The notes below the pieces were generated by a model, which had not been told where the DNA came from, made no database searches, and worked only from the letters and a program-made list of their open reading frames with translations. This document shows positions 1-9,752 of a stretch of DNA of 64,000 bases, piece after piece. Positions within the stretch are counted from its first letter, which is position 1, and each line of letters starts with the position of its first letter. The position numbers and the translations under genes are program-made. The DNA lies in NCBI RefSeq assembly GCF_900659615.1, contig NZ_CAACUY010000023.1, positions 1 to 64,000 on the forward strand, in the 5' to 3' direction. This stretch comes from Actinomadura fibrosa (GTDB lineage: Bacteria > Actinomycetota > Actinomycetes > Streptosporangiales > Streptosporangiaceae).

Positions 1-423
1 GGGTCCGGCGGGGCCGGGCGGGCCTCCGCGAAGGCGGCCGAGCTGCCGGTCCGCGCGGGCGAGGGCCACTGGACCGCCGCCGAGCTCGCCGAGGTCCGGG
101 CCGGGCTCCAGGAGCAGGTCGCCGCCCTGCGCGCCGAGATCGCGGCGACCGCCAGCCAGATCGCCCAGGGCGACAGCAGCGAGGGCGCCGGCGACGACCA
201 GGCGGACGCGGGCGCGAAGACCTACGAGCGCGAGCACGAGCTCGCCCTGTCCTACAATGCGCAGGACCTGCTCGCCCAGACCGAGCGGGCCGTCCAGCGG
301 ATGGACGCCGGCACGTACGGGATCTGCGAGTCGTGCGCGAAGCCGATCGGCAAGGCGCGCCTCCAGGTCTTCCCGCGTGCGACCCTGTGTGTGACATGCA
401 AACAACGCGAGGAACGTCGCTGA
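1..423 (+). CDS. TraR/DksA-family C4 zinc-finger protein (5' truncated)
   Basis: The reading frame is open from base 1 to a TGA at 421-423, so the N-terminus lies outside the window. The visible 140 residues contain an acidic coiled-coil stretch (AELAEVRAGLQEQVAALRAE) and then a C-terminal four-cysteine zinc finger, CESC...CVTC. This arrangement is typical of DksA/TraR proteins, which in other bacteria bind RNA polymerase through the secondary channel. In actinobacteria a protein of this type is usually encoded just upstream of lspA, as here. The 3' end overlaps the probable lspA start, suggesting co-transcription. The family call is firm; its exact regulatory role here is not known. Confidence 0.85.
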   Translation, partial: GSGGAGRASAKAAELPVRAGEGHWTAAELAEVRAGLQEQVAALRAEIAATASQIAQGDSSEGAGDDQADAGAKTYEREHELALSYNAQDLLAQTERAVQRMDAGTYGICESCAKPIGKARLQVFPRATLCVTCKQREERR

Positions 424-1136
424 GCGACTCAACGAACCCAGAGGGCGGGGCCGGGGAATCCACGGGATCTCCTCGGCCGCGCCGCGTCGGCGTGCTGGTC
501 GCCGTGGCCCTGGCCGCGCTCGCCGCCGACATCCTGTCCAAGACGATCGTCGTGGCGGCGCTTCAGGACGAGGAGCCGATCCGGCTGCTGGGCGGCCTGC
601 TGACGCTGCGCGAGACCCGCAACAGCGGCGCCGCGTTCTCGATCGGCACCGGCTACACGATCGTGTTCACCGTGATCGCGTGCGGGGTCGTGGTCGCGAT
701 CCTGCGCACCGCCCGCAACCTGCGCAGCCTGCCCTGGGCGGTCTGCCTCGGACTGCTGCTCGGCGGCGCGATCGGCAACCTCATCGACCGGCTGTTCCGG
801 GCCCCGGCCCCCCTCAAGGGCCACGTCGTGGACTGGATCCAGCTGCCGCACTACCCGGTCTTCAACCTCGCCGACTCCGCGATCGTGTGCGGCGGCGTCA
901 TCGCCGTCGTGCTGGCCGCGCGCGGCCTCCAGATCGACGGGACGCGCATCTCCGGCAAGGACGGCGAGGACCCCTCCGGCGACGCCGCCGAGAAGGCGCC
1001 CGCCGAACCCGAGCCGGAGCCCGCGCCCGCGAAGCCCGCGCCCGCGGCGGCGAAGGCCGCGGAACCGGCCCCGGAGCCTGAGAAGGCCGCCGAGCCGGAC
1101 TCCGGTGAGGTCGCCTCCCCGGGGGAGAAGGCCTGA
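396..1136 (+). CDS. lspA: Lipoprotein signal peptidase (signal peptidase II)
   Basis: An aspartic protease of the inner membrane that removes the signal peptide from prolipoproteins after Lgt has lipidated them. Visible family motifs are ADILSK in the first membrane segment, [22 protein letters not shown] and FNLADS; the Asp in the last two motifs are the catalytic pair. Four hydrophobic segments are evident. After about residue 180 the protein carries an unusual Ala/Pro/Glu-rich tail of about 60 residues. The start is uncertain: ATG at 396 overlaps the upstream gene by 28 bases, but a better ribosome site (GAGGAA, 409-414) sits just before a CTG at 420. The stop overlaps the rluD start (TGATG), so the two are probably translationally coupled. 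Confidence 0.92.
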   Translation: MQTTRGTSLSDSTNPEGGAGESTGSPRPRRVGVLVAVALAALAADILSKTIVVAALQDEEPIRLLGGLLTLRETRNSGAAFSIGTGYTIVFTVIACGVVVAILRTARNLRSLPWAVCLGLLLGGAIGNLIDRLFRAPAPLKGHVVDWIQLPHYPVFNLADSAIVCGGVIAVVLAARGLQIDGTRISGKDGEDPSGDAAEKAPAEPEPEPAPAKPAPAAAKAAEPAPEPEKAAEPDSGEVASPGEKA

Positions 1137-2068
1137 TGGCGGACGTGCGCGGCCTTCCGGTGCCCGACGGCCTGGAAGGCGAGCGGATCGACGCCGCGCT
1201 GGCCCGGCTGTTCGGGCTGTCGCGGGGCAGCGCCGCCGACATCATCGCCGCCGGGGACGTCTCGCTGGACGGCCAGGCCGTGGCGACCAAGTCCGAGCGG
1301 CTGCACGCCGGGGCCTGGCTGGAGGTGGCGCTGCCGCCGCCCGCGGCGGCCCCGGCGCCCGTCGCCGAGCCCGTCCCGGGCATGGGCGTCCTGTACGAGG
1401 ACGACGACATCGTCGTGGTGAACAAGCCGATCGGTGTCGCCGCGCATCCGACCACCGGCTGGACGGGCCCGACCGTCCTCGGCGGGCTGCTTGGGGCCGG
1501 GCACACGATCGCCACGAGCGGCGCGTCCGAGCGGCAGGGCATCGTGCACCGGCTCGACGCCAACACGACCGGCGCGATGGTCGTGGCGAAGAGCGAGGTC
1601 GCCTACTCCCGGCTGAAGCGGGCGTTCAAGGAGCGCCGCATCGACAAGCGGTACCGGGCGCTCGTCCAGGGCCATCCCGACCCGTTCCGCGGGACGGTGG
1701 ACGCGCCGATCGACCGGCACCCGTCCGGGGACGGCCGCTTCGCGGTGGTGGCGGGCGGCAAGCCGTCGGTGACGCACTACGACACCGTCGAGGCGTTCCG
1801 GGCGGCGACGCTGCTCGACATCGACCTGGAGACGGGCCGCACCCACCAGATCCGGGTGCACATGTCCGCCATCCGGCACCCCTGCGTGGGCGACATGGCC
1901 TACGGCGCCGACCCGACCCTCGCGGCCCGGCTCGGTCTCACGCGGCAGTGGCTGCACGCCGCCCGCCTGGGGTTCGAGCACCCGACCCGGGGCGACTGGG
2001 TCGAGTTCGAGAGCCCTTACCCGGACGACCTGGCCCGCGCCCTGGAGATCGTGGCCGAGGAGTCCTGA
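1136..2068 (+). CDS. rluD: RluA/RluD-family 23S rRNA pseudouridine synthase
   Basis: Converts uridine to pseudouridine in RNA, most likely in 23S rRNA helix 69. The 310-residue protein has an N-terminal S4 RNA-binding domain (about residues 10-75, with [18 protein letters not shown]) and a catalytic domain whose signature [13 protein letters not shown] holds the catalytic Asp. Later motifs [10 protein letters not shown] and CVGDMAYG are also typical of the family. The start overlaps the lspA stop by one base. The symbol is by closest resemblance; substrate specificity within the RluA family cannot be settled from sequence alone. Confidence 0.9.
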   Translation: MADVRGLPVPDGLEGERIDAALARLFGLSRGSAADIIAAGDVSLDGQAVATKSERLHAGAWLEVALPPPAAAPAPVAEPVPGMGVLYEDDDIVVVNKPIGVAAHPTTGWTGPTVLGGLLGAGHTIATSGASERQGIVHRLDANTTGAMVVAKSEVAYSRLKRAFKERRIDKRYRALVQGHPDPFRGTVDAPIDRHPSGDGRFAVVAGGKPSVTHYDTVEAFRAATLLDIDLETGRTHQIRVHMSAIRHPCVGDMAYGADPTLAARLGLTRQWLHAARLGFEHPTRGDWVEFESPYPDDLARALEIVAEES

Positions 2069-2154
2069 CCGAGGCCGGGCCGTGGCCGGGCCGTGGCGGG
2101 GCTGCGCCGGGCCGCGCCGGGGCCGTGGTGGGTTGCGGCGGCGTCGCGGCCGGC

Positions 2155-2541
2155 TCAGGCGTCGGATGCGGCGGCGGCGTCGAGGCCCGCCTCGATGACG
2201 GCGTTCATGATGCGGGCCAGCCGGTCGGGGCCGAGGGAGGGCGCGCGGGCGGCCATGGCCGCGACGATCTCGCGCTCGCGCTCGGGGTTGCGGCCGGCGA
2301 AGCCGCCCACCGGCTTCAGGCGCTGGACGGCGGCGGCGACCGCGGCGCGGTGCTCCAGCAGGACGGCGAGGGCGGCGTCGAGGCCGTCGATCGCGGCGCG
2401 GGCGTCGCGCAGCGTCGTGAGGTCCGCCGCGGACGGCAGCGGGACGCGGAGTTCGCCGGGCCCGTGGGGCTCCGGGCAGGCGGGGCAGGCGGCGGTGCCG
2501 TCCGTCCCAGACGCGGCGGGGTCGATGACCTGGTCGTGCAT
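2155..2541 (-). CDS. Chorismate mutase, AroQ class
   Basis: Rearranges chorismate to prephenate at the entry of the Phe/Tyr branch. The 128-residue protein has the all-helical AroQ pattern in its second half: IDGLDAALAVLLEHRAAV, then GRNPEREREIVAAM with the conserved Arg and Glu, then RIMNAVIEAGL. The first 40 residues form a Pro/Cys-containing extension (TAACPACPEPHG) that is not part of the mutase fold. It converges with rluD and diverges from dnaE, so it has its own promoter in the 535-base gap upstream. It contains no prephenate dehydratase or dehydrogenase domain. Confidence 0.85.
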   Translation of the reverse strand: MHDQVIDPAASGTDGTAACPACPEPHGPGELRVPLPSAADLTTLRDARAAIDGLDAALAVLLEHRAAVAAAVQRLKPVGGFAGRNPEREREIVAAMAARAPSLGPDRLARIMNAVIEAGLDAAAASDA

Positions 2542-2633
2542 GCGCGGGGTCTCCCTCTGTCGCGGCGGCCGTGCGCAGGGGAGTCGAGGCCCGGGGCCGC
2601 CTGGTCGATGTGACGGGGTCGTCCATGACGAAA

Positions 2634-2657
2634 GGCAGAGCCCTCGGGGGCTCTGCC
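2634..2657 (-). terminator. Perfect 10-bp hairpin in the chorismate mutase leader
   Basis: Arms 2634-2643 and 2648-2657 pair perfectly around a four-base loop. Read on the minus strand the hairpin is followed by TTTCGTC, giving a weak terminator shape about 95 bases before the mutase start. On the plus strand no T-run follows. Its place inside a leader, rather than after a gene, suggests an attenuator or leader terminator; this is inference. Confidence 0.5.
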
Positions 2658-2663
2658 TCGGTG

Positions 2664-2748
2664 CCGGCTCCGGGGTCGTCGCTCAGGTCGTGGCGCCGAC
2701 CGGCTCGCCCGGAGCCGGCCGCGTAAACCTGGGATGGCGACGTTCCAT
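2664..2748 (-). promoter_or_regulatory. Candidate leader with short ORF and alternative pairings
   Basis: On the minus strand an ATG at 2748 opens a 21-codon ORF (MERRHPRFTRPAPGEPVGATT) ending at 2683. Inside it, 2708-2718 can pair either with 2700-2706 (7 bp) or with 2664-2674 just past the stop (11 bp). The two pairings exclude each other and lie before the 2634-2657 hairpin. The peptide has only one aromatic residue, so a classical Phe/Trp attenuator is not supported. The rest of the 2542-3077 gap holds the divergent promoters of chorismate mutase and dnaE; I see no gene in it. Confidence 0.3.
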
Positions 2749-3077
2749 GCCCGCGATGGTAGGCGCGGGAGGCGGGGCGGCGTCAAACCCGCGGACGGAA
2801 CGTCCCACATGCCGAGACGCCGAGGAATGTCGGCGGAGGCCGGAGGAGGTCGCGGGGAAGCGGCGGCCGTGCACCCTCTGTAGTGGGACGAATGGGACAC
2901 ACGAGGCATCCGGAGTGTCGGGAAGCGCCGCCCCGGATCAGCGGTTAGGCTCTCAGAACCGCGTCATCCCGGCGGCCGTCCGGGATGGCGATCTTCCCCC
3001 GGGGACCGAAATGCCGACGACCGCGTGCCGACCGCACGCGGGCGGTCGCATGTCGACGATCAGGAGGCGCATCAGGC

Positions 3078-6000
3078 ATGGCGGACTCGTTCGTTCATCT
3101 GCATGTTCATACCGAATACTCCATGCTCGACGGAGCGGCGCGGTTGAAGCAGATGTTCGAGGAGGTCGGCCGGCAGAAGATGCCCGCGATCGCCATGACC
3201 GACCACGGCAACATGCACGGCGCCTACGACTTCCACAAGCAGGCGACGGCGGCCGGGGTCACGCCGATCATCGGCATCGAGGCGTACATGGCGCCGGAGT
3301 CGCGGTTCCACAAGAAGAAGGTCCAGTGGGGCGAGCCGAGCCAGAAGCGCGACGACGTCTCCGGCGGCGGCCTGATCAACCACATGACGCTGTGGGCGCG
3401 GAACAAGGCGGGCCTGCACAACCTGTTCAAGCTGTCGAGCCGCGCGTACACCGAGGGGTTCGTCTTCAAGTACGCCCGCATGGACGAGGAGCTCCTCGCC
3501 GAGCACGCCGACGGCCTGATGGGCACGACCGGCTGCCCGTCCGGCAAGATCCAGACGCGGCTGCGGCTCGGCCAGTTCGACGAGGCGCTGAAGGCGGCCG
3601 CGACGTTCCAGGACATCCTGGGCAAGGACAACTACTTCCTGGAGCTGATGGACCACGGGCTCGACATCGAGCGCCGGGTGCGGCAGGGGCTGCTCGACAT
3701 CGGCAAGAAGCTGAACATCCCGCCGGTGGTGACCAACGACTCGCACTACACGCACGAGTCGGAGGCGACGGCGCACGACGCGCTCCTGTGCGTCCAGGTG
3801 GGCAAGCAGCTCGCCGACCCGGACCGGTTCCGGTTCGACGGCAGCGGCTACTACATCAAGACCGCCGACGAGATGCGCGGGATCGACGGCTCGGACGCGT
3901 GGCTGGAGGGCTGCAAGAACACGCTGCTGATCGCCGAGAAGGTCGATCCGGCGGGGATGTTCGAGTACCGGGACCTCAGCCCGCGGTTCCCCGTCCCCGA
4001 GGGGGAGACGGAGGAGAGCTGGTTCCGCAAGGAGGTCTGGAAGGGCCTGGAGCGGCGCTTCCCGCAGGGCCTGCCCGAGGGGTACAAGGAGCAGGCCGAG
4101 TACGAGATGGGCGTCATCCTCGGCAAGGGGTACCCGTCGTACTTCCTCGTCGTCGCGGACTTCATCATGTGGGCGAAGGAGAACGGCATCCTCGTGGGGC
4201 CGGGCCGCGGCAGCGCGGCGGGGTCGCTGATCGCCTACGCGATGGGCATCACCGACCTGGACCCGATCCCGCACGGGCTGATCTTCGAGCGGTTCCTGAA
4301 CCCCGAGCGCGCGTCGATGCCCGACATCGACATCGACTTCCCTGAAGACCGGCGGGCCGAGGTCATCCGGTACACGACCGAGAAGTGGGGCGCCGACAAG
4401 GTCTCGTTCATCGCGACGTTCGGCACCATCAAGGCGAAGGCCGCCATCAAGGACGCGGGCCGCGTCCTCGGCTTCCCGTACGCGCTCGGCGACCGGATCT
4501 CCAAGGCGTTCCCGCCCGCGGTCATGGGCAAGGACATCCCGCTCTCGGGCATCTTCGACGAGAAGCACCCGCGCTACGGCGAGGCGGGGGAGCTGCGGAA
4601 GCTGTACGAGGAGGAGACCGACGTCAAGCAGATCATGGATCTGGCGCAGGGCCTGGAGGGGCTGATCCGCCAGACCGGTGTGCACGCGGCCGGGATCATC
4701 ATGTCCGGCGAGACGATCACCGACCATGTGCCGATCATGCGCCGGGACGCCGACGGCGCGATCATCACGCAGTTCGACTATCCGACCTGCGAGACGCTCG
4801 GCCTGCTGAAGATGGACTTCCTGGGCCTGCGCAACCTGACGATCATCGACGACGCGCTCAAGGGCATCAAGAAGAACAAGGGCGTGGACGTCGACCTCCT
4901 GGCGCTGCCGCTGGACGACAAGCCGACCTACGACCTCCTCGCCCGCGGCGACACGCTCGGGGTGTTCCAGTTCGACGGCGGCCCGATGCGGTCGCTGCTG
5001 CGGCTGATGAAGCCCGACAACTTCGAGGACATCTCCGCCGTCGGCGCCCTGTACCGGCCGGGCCCGATGGGCGCGAACTCGCACACGAACTACGCGCTCC
5101 GCAAGAACGGCCAGCAGGAGATCACCCCGATCCACCCGGAGCTGGAGGAGCCGCTCAAGGAGATCCTCGACACGACCTACGGCCTGATCGTCTACCAGGA
5201 GCAGGTCATGGCGATCGCGCAGAAGGTGGCGGGCTACACGCTCGGCAAGGCGGACCTGCTCCGCCGCGTCATGGGCAAGAAGAAGAAGGCGGAGCTGGAC
5301 GCGCAGTTCGTCGGCTTCGAGCAGGGCATGATCGACAACGGCTTCTCGAAGGACGCCGTGAAGACCCTGTGGGACATCCTCGTCCCGTTCTCCGACTACG
5401 CGTTCAACAAGGCGCACAGCGCCGCGTACGGGCTGGTCTCCTACTGGACGGCCTACCTGAAGGCGAACTACCCGGCGGAGTACATGGCGGGCCTGCTCAC
5501 GTCCGTCGGCGACGACAAGGACAAGAGCGCCCTCTACCTGTCCGAGTGCCGCCGCATGGGGCTGAAGGTCCTGCCGCCGGACGTGAACACGTCCGAGGCC
5601 GACTTCACCCCGCTGGGCGACACCGAGATCCGCTTCGGCCTGTCCGCGGTCCGCAACGTGGGCACGAACGTGGTGGACGGCATCGTCGCGGCCCGCCGCG
5701 AGAAGGGCGCCTACACCGACTTCAACGACTTCCTGAACAAGGTCCCGCCGATCGTCTGCAACAAGCGGGTCGTGGAGTCGCTGATCAAGGCGGGGGCGTT
5801 CGACGAGCTCGGCCACCAGCGCAAGGCCCTGCTGATGGTGCACGAGCAGGCGATCGACTCGGTGATCGACATCAAGCGCAAGGAGGCCATCGGGCAGGAC
5901 TCCCTGTTCGGCGCGCTGGAGGACGACGGCGGCGAGGACGCGTTCGCCGTCGCGATCCCCGAGGGCGAGGAGTGGGACAAGACGACCCTCCTCGCGTTCG

Positions 6001-6608
6001 AGCGGGAGATGCTCGGCCTGTACGTGTCCGACCATCCGCTGCTCGGCGTCGAGCACATCCTGGAGCGGGAGGCCGACTGCACCATCGCCGTCCTCAACGA
6101 GGGGGAGCGCCCGGACGGCCAGGTCGTGGTCGTCGCGGGGCTGCTGTCGGGCCTCCAGCGCAAGGTGACCAAGCAGGGCAACTCGTGGGCCATGTTCAGC
6201 CTGGAGGACCTCGGCGGCTCGATCGAGGTGATGTGCTTCCCGTCGTCCTACCAGCTGTGCTCGACGCTGCTGGCCGAGGACGCGATCCTCGTGGTCAAGG
6301 GCCGGCTGGACCGCCGCGAGGACGTCGCGAAGATCATCGCGATGGAGGTCACGCAGCCGGACCTGACGGTCACGGACGCGACGGGCCCGCTCTCGGTCAC
6401 GCTCCCGATCGGCCGGTGCACGCCGCCGACCGTGTCGCGGCTGAAGGAGGTCCTGGTGACCCACCCGGGCACCGCGGAGGTGCACCTGCACCTGCTGAAC
6501 GGCCCGCGCACCACCGTCGTCCGGCTGGACGACAAGCTCCGCGTGGCGCCGTCCCCGGCCCTGATGGGCGACCTGAAGCAGCTGCTCGGCCCGTCCTGCC
6601 TCGGCTGA
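3078..6608 (+). CDS. dnaE: DNA polymerase III alpha subunit
   Basis: The replicative DNA polymerase, 1176 residues with ATG at 3078, 10 bases after AGGAGG at 3062-3067. The N-terminal PHP domain keeps its metal-binding set ([35 protein letters not shown]). In mycobacterial DnaE1 this set gives 3'-5' proofreading, so proofreading by the PHP domain is likely here too. The polymerase active site is [12 protein letters not shown] near residue 414. Helix-hairpin-helix and OB-fold segments follow in the last third ([17 protein letters not shown]). It stands alone downstream of a divergent promoter region; a small unknown gene starts 2 bases after its stop. Confidence 0.97.
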   Translation: MADSFVHLHVHTEYSMLDGAARLKQMFEEVGRQKMPAIAMTDHGNMHGAYDFHKQATAAGVTPIIGIEAYMAPESRFHKKKVQWGEPSQKRDDVSGGGLINHMTLWARNKAGLHNLFKLSSRAYTEGFVFKYARMDEELLAEHADGLMGTTGCPSGKIQTRLRLGQFDEALKAAATFQDILGKDNYFLELMDHGLDIERRVRQGLLDIGKKLNIPPVVTNDSHYTHESEATAHDALLCVQVGKQLADPDRFRFDGSGYYIKTADEMRGIDGSDAWLEGCKNTLLIAEKVDPAGMFEYRDLSPRFPVPEGETEESWFRKEVWKGLERRFPQGLPEGYKEQAEYEMGVILGKGYPSYFLVVADFIMWAKENGILVGPGRGSAAGSLIAYAMGITDLDPIPHGLIFERFLNPERASMPDIDIDFPEDRRAEVIRYTTEKWGADKVSFIATFGTIKAKAAIKDAGRVLGFPYALGDRISKAFPPAVMGKDIPLSGIFDEKHPRYGEAGELRKLYEEETDVKQIMDLAQGLEGLIRQTGVHAAGIIMSGETITDHVPIMRRDADGAIITQFDYPTCETLGLLKMDFLGLRNLTIIDDALKGIKKNKGVDVDLLALPLDDKPTYDLLARGDTLGVFQFDGGPMRSLLRLMKPDNFEDISAVGALYRPGPMGANSHTNYALRKNGQQEITPIHPELEEPLKEILDTTYGLIVYQEQVMAIAQKVAGYTLGKADLLRRVMGKKKKAELDAQFVGFEQGMIDNGFSKDAVKTLWDILVPFSDYAFNKAHSAAYGLVSYWTAYLKANYPAEYMAGLLTSVGDDKDKSALYLSECRRMGLKVLPPDVNTSEADFTPLGDTEIRFGLSAVRNVGTNVVDGIVAARREKGAYTDFNDFLNKVPPIVCNKRVVESLIKAGAFDELGHQRKALLMVHEQAIDSVIDIKRKEAIGQDSLFGALEDDGGEDAFAVAIPEGEEWDKTTLLAFEREMLGLYVSDHPLLGVEHILEREADCTIAVLNEGERPDGQVVVVAGLLSGLQRKVTKQGNSWAMFSLEDLGGSIEVMCFPSSYQLCSTLLAEDAILVVKGRLDRREDVAKIIAMEVTQPDLTVTDATGPLSVTLPIGRCTPPTVSRLKEVLVTHPGTAEVHLHLLNGPRTTVVRLDDKLRVAPSPALMGDLKQLLGPSCLG

Positions 6609-6609
6609 C

Positions 6610-7017
6610 GTGCCGCTCCGCCCGTCCCGCTGCTGCGTGGACCCCAGGACGACCCCGCTGATCGTCCTGGGGCGCGACGCCGCGGGCCACTACCTGGTCG
6701 GCGCGTGCGCGTCCTGCGGCGGCGGGGTGATCGAGAAGTACTCGTTCGACGACTGGGACACCGGCGCCCCGGAGACGTACGACATGTACTGGTGGTGGCG
6801 GATGGACGCGGCGGACACGGCGGCCTTCCGCGAGATGCTGCGACCCTGCCCCGCGCCGCTGGACCCGGACTGCGCCTGCCCGATCCACGAGAGCCTCCGC
6901 GCCGAGACACCACGCCCCCTGCCACCGGCGACGAACTCATCGGCGGCCCCAGCCGAAGTACCCCGCACCCGCTGGAAACTGACCGACGGCATACCGCACT
7001 GGACGGAACCCGCCTAG
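6610..7017 (+). CDS. Small cysteine-containing protein of unknown function
   Basis: A 135-residue protein from GTG at 6610, two bases after the dnaE stop, so probably co-transcribed with it. It has a CASCGGG pair followed by an acidic aromatic stretch (YSFDDWDTGAPETYDMYWWW) and a second cysteine group (CPAPLDPDCACP), which could bind a metal. I do not recognise a family. Codon bias resembles the neighbours. The last 40 residues look disordered apart from a Trp-containing C-terminus. Confidence 0.6.
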   Translation: MPLRPSRCCVDPRTTPLIVLGRDAAGHYLVGACASCGGGVIEKYSFDDWDTGAPETYDMYWWWRMDAADTAAFREMLRPCPAPLDPDCACPIHESLRAETPRPLPPATNSSAAPAEVPRTRWKLTDGIPHWTEPA

Positions 7018-7031
7018 AACCCGTCTAGGCG
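7011..7031. terminator. Bidirectional terminator between convergent genes
   Basis: Arms 7011-7017 and 7025-7031 form a perfect 7-bp stem with a 7-base loop. The stop codons of both convergent genes lie inside the arms (TAG at 7015-7017 and its mirror at 7025-7027). There is no U-tract. Confidence 0.5.
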
Positions 7032-7735
7032 AGTGCGGTGGGCCGGGATTGAGTCAACACCGACTCCCACTCAACGAAGCGGCCCAGGCCGTCGAAGTGG
7101 GCGCGGGCGGTGCCGCCGCCGGGCGGCCACAGCTCGGTGAGGACGTCGGACTGCCGGTAGGGGACGCGGTGGTGCGAGAGGAGGCCCGCGAGGGTGAGCC
7201 GGGGCTCGTGCGGGAAGAGGCTCACCGCGTTGGTCAGCAGCCGCGGGACGGGGATCGGGTCCCAGGCGGCGGGCGGGGCCTGGGGGTCGTCCACGTGCAG
7301 GTAGGCGGAGCCGCCGTCGTAGCCGGCGCCGATGTAGCCGGCGCCGCCGAGGACGCCGCCCGCCGCCATGGCGATCAGCTCGCCGCCGTGCCCGGCGGGG
7401 CCGTCGTACCAGGACAGGTCGACCTCGGGGGTGGTGAACTCGGTGACGCCGAGCCGCTCGCCGAGGGAGCGGATGACGAGGGTCGGGACGACGGCGGGAT
7501 GCGCGTCGCCGAACTGGGGGTTGGCCCAGCCCCACAGCCAGGTGCGCTCGCGCGCGGCGTAGCTGCCGAGCAGCGACACCCGGACCGTGACCCCGCCGCT
7601 GGCGTAGGTGCGCGCGGTCAGGTCGGCGCTCCAGTCCTCGCGCGGGAGGAACTCGGCGAGCGTCTCCTGCTGCTGCAGGACGACGGCCGCCAGGGCGGCG
7701 CCGAGGCGTTCGAACGCGGGGCTGAATCCGGACAT
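7025..7735 (-). CDS. Hypothetical protein resembling DUF6882
   Basis: A 236-residue soluble protein starting MSGFSPAFERLGAALAAVVL. Distinctive segments are VTVRVSLLGSYAARERTWLW followed by GWANPQFGD, and later LIAMAAGGVLGGAGYIGAGY. The W-rich 'LGS...TWLWGWANP' pattern resembles the DUF6882 group, from memory only. The frame stays open upstream to 8059, but that part is antisense to the next gene, so ATG at 7735 is preferred. Function unknown. Confidence 0.7.
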   Translation of the reverse strand: MSGFSPAFERLGAALAAVVLQQQETLAEFLPREDWSADLTARTYASGGVTVRVSLLGSYAARERTWLWGWANPQFGDAHPAVVPTLVIRSLGERLGVTEFTTPEVDLSWYDGPAGHGGELIAMAAGGVLGGAGYIGAGYDGGSAYLHVDDPQAPPAAWDPIPVPRLLTNAVSLFPHEPRLTLAGLLSHHRVPYRQSDVLTELWPPGGGTARAHFDGLGRFVEWESVLTQSRPTALA

Positions 7736-7889
7736 GTCGGGCACATTATCCCAGTGATCGGGGCGGCTGTGGGCGGGAATCGGGCACCGTGCGGTGGTCG
7801 ATTCGGCTGACCTGGGCAGGCTAGGCTTTCGCTGGCGGCAACACCCCATCAGGACATCCATCGAGTCTCTTCCCCTAGGAGCGTACGAG

Positions 7890-8492
7890 GTGCGGCGACC
7901 GACCGGGAGGCACTTCGCGACCTGGCTGGTCACCACCGCCATCGTGGCGCTCCTCGGCCCCCTCGCCGGGCTGCTCTGGGCGAAAACCGTCCCCGGGGTG
8001 AGGTACGTGATCGTGCAGGGTGAGCCCCTGCTGGCCGACCCCGAGGGGCAGGGCCCCATCGGGATCGACGCGCGGTTCGCCCTGATCGCGCTGATCGCCG
8101 GGATCCTCTGCGGCGCCGTCGCCTACCTGGCGGGCGGGCGCGGGAACGACGTCGCGCTGCTGCTCGGGCTGGCCGCGGGCGGTGCCGCCGCGGCCGTCCT
8201 CGCCTGGAAGACCGGCCACCTGATCGGCCTCGACCGGTTCCACGACGCGGCGCGGCACGGCAGGGACGGCACGGCCGTGACCGGCGTCGCCGACCTGCGG
8301 GCCAAGGGCGTGCTCGTGTTCTGGGCGCTGCCCGCGGTCGCCGTGTACGGGCTGCTGGAGCTCGTGTTCCGGCGGCTACCCGCGGGCGATGGCCGCGACG
8401 AGGGCGCCGGTGAGGCGGACGAGGTCGGCGGGGGCGAGCTCGATCTGGAGTCCGCGCCGTCCGGCGGAGACGTAGAGGGTCGCGAGCGCTGA
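7890..8492 (+). CDS. Membrane protein, possibly DUF2567
   Basis: About 200 residues from GTG at 7890, which has AGGAG at 7877-7881; an earlier in-frame GTG at 7794 lacks a good ribosome site. About four hydrophobic segments are visible (HFATWLVTTAIVALLGPLAG, FALIALIAGILCGAVAYLAG, VALLLGLAAGGAAAAVLAW, VLVFWALPAVAVYGLLELVF), with an extracytoplasmic stretch between the first two. The charged C-terminus overlaps the convergent YbaK-like gene by about 117 bases on the other strand. The layout resembles mycobacterial DUF2567 proteins, unconfirmed. Confidence 0.65.
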   Translation: MRRPTGRHFATWLVTTAIVALLGPLAGLLWAKTVPGVRYVIVQGEPLLADPEGQGPIGIDARFALIALIAGILCGAVAYLAGGRGNDVALLLGLAAGGAAAAVLAWKTGHLIGLDRFHDAARHGRDGTAVTGVADLRAKGVLVFWALPAVAVYGLLELVFRRLPAGDGRDEGAGEADEVGGGELDLESAPSGGDVEGRER

Positions 8493-8873
8493 CGCGGACG
8501 CGTCCACCACGGTCGGCAGCCGCCTGCGCTGCCCGAGCGGGCTGATCCCGCCGACGACGTACCCGGTGGCGCGCTCGGCGACGTCCGGGTCGGCCATCCG
8601 CGCCTTCTTCCCGCCGGCCGCCGCGGCGAGCGCCTTCAGGTCGAGGCTGGCCGACACGGGGACGACGCCGACGGTGAGCCGCCCGTCCACCTCGGCCAGC
8701 AGCGTCTTGAAGATCCGGTCGTGCGGGATCCCGAGCGCGTCGGCGGCGGCCGCGCCGTAGGACTCGGCGTCCGGATCGGGCTCGTAGGGGTGCAGGGTGA
8801 AGTCGATCCCGGCCTTGGCCGCGGCGACGGTGGCCGGCGTGCCCTTGCCTCCCTTGGGCCTCGCGGTGCTCAT
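8376..8873 (-). CDS. ybaK: YbaK/EbsC-family aminoacyl-tRNA deacylase
   Basis: A predicted trans-editing hydrolase that clears mischarged tRNA, classically Cys-tRNA(Pro). About 165 residues with ATG at 8873 (MSTARPKGGKGTPA). Family features include the N-terminal TPA...L...HPYE block, DRIFKTLLAEVDGRLTVGVV with the conserved K, and the glycine-rich GYVVGGISPLGQRRRLPTVV. An upstream ATG six codons earlier is possible. Convergent with the membrane protein gene and 50 bases downstream of the LON-domain gene on the same strand. Confidence 0.9.
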   Translation of the reverse strand: MSTARPKGGKGTPATVAAAKAGIDFTLHPYEPDPDAESYGAAAADALGIPHDRIFKTLLAEVDGRLTVGVVPVSASLDLKALAAAAGGKKARMADPDVAERATGYVVGGISPLGQRRRLPTVVDASASALATLYVSAGRRGLQIELAPADLVRLTGALVAAIARG

Positions 8874-8922
8874 GGCCCCAGTCTCCCGCACCGGCGGAGC
8901 GGTTCCCTCCCGGCCGGCAGCG

Positions 8923-9585
8923 TCAGTTGGGCGTGAACGCGCCGTCCAGGAACTGCCCCGCCGGGATCATGGGGAGCGCGTCCAGGATGCGGTTCTCGCG
9001 GGCGAGCAGCTCGGCCTCCGCCCGCAGCCGCAGCGTCGCGTCCTCGTGCTCCAGCAAGCGCTGCTTCTCGTGCGGGTCCAGGACGACGGAGGCGGCGATC
9101 AGGTAGGACAGCCGCACCGGGTCGTCCGGCAGGTCGATCTCCTCGGCCGGGCTCGCGCCGGTCGCGGCGAGCCGCTCCCGGTACACCCGGAACATCCGCC
9201 GGACGCGCCGGGCCGACGCCTCCGCCCCGGCGCCCGGCTCGTCGGGCAGGAACTCGACCTCGCCCTGGAGGTAGGGGCGCGACCGGTCGACCCGCTTGAG
9301 CCGGAACCGGCGGGCGCCGACGGTGACGATGTCGTACCGGCCGTCCTCGTGCGGGGTGACGTCGTGCAGCTCGGCGACGCAGCCGACCGCGGCGAGGCGG
9401 CGCGCCGCGTCCGCGCCGACCTCGTGCCCGAGCTCGATGCCGACGACGCCGAACCGGCGCGGCTCGGGCCGCTCCAGCAGGTCGCCGATCATCAGCCGGT
9501 AGCGCTCCTCGAACAGGTGCAGCGGCAGCACCAGGCCCGGGTACAGGACGGTGCCCAGCGGGAACAGGGCGATCCGCTCGGTCAC
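8923..9585 (-). CDS. LON substrate-binding-domain protein
   Basis: About 220 residues from GTG at 9585, preceded by GGGAGG; an upstream in-frame ATG at 9699 would add a Pro/Gly-rich segment without family similarity. The N-terminal pattern IALFPLGTVLYPGLVLPLHL then FEERYRLM is the Lon N-domain (PUA-like) signature. No AAA+ or protease domain follows, so this is a stand-alone LON domain protein, common in actinobacteria, with unknown partner. It diverges from the PhzF gene. Confidence 0.88.
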   Translation of the reverse strand: MTERIALFPLGTVLYPGLVLPLHLFEERYRLMIGDLLERPEPRRFGVVGIELGHEVGADAARRLAAVGCVAELHDVTPHEDGRYDIVTVGARRFRLKRVDRSRPYLQGEVEFLPDEPGAGAEASARRVRRMFRVYRERLAATGASPAEEIDLPDDPVRLSYLIAASVVLDPHEKQRLLEHEDATLRLRAEAELLARENRILDALPMIPAGQFLDGAFTPN

Positions 9586-9752
9586 TGGTCCTCCCGGCGG
9601 TCCGGGCGCCTCCGGGACGGCGCCCCCGGCGCCAGGGTACGTCCCGGAATGATGATCTTGTAGGAGTGAGATTCTCACAGTTTGAAGCGCGCGGGCCACT
9701 TTCCCGGGATTGGCCCTCCTGCCTGCGGCGGGACGCTCGGTACGGTCGCGGC

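Noticed and set aside
2985..3077. N-terminal extension of DnaE
   Set aside because: The added 31 residues are Arg/Pro-rich and outside the family; AGGAGG plus ATG at 3078 gives the standard PHP-domain start.
3072..6491. A 1139-codon open frame antisense to dnaE
   Set aside because: Same cause: third-position G/C of dnaE keeps the opposite strand open. No recognisable protein.
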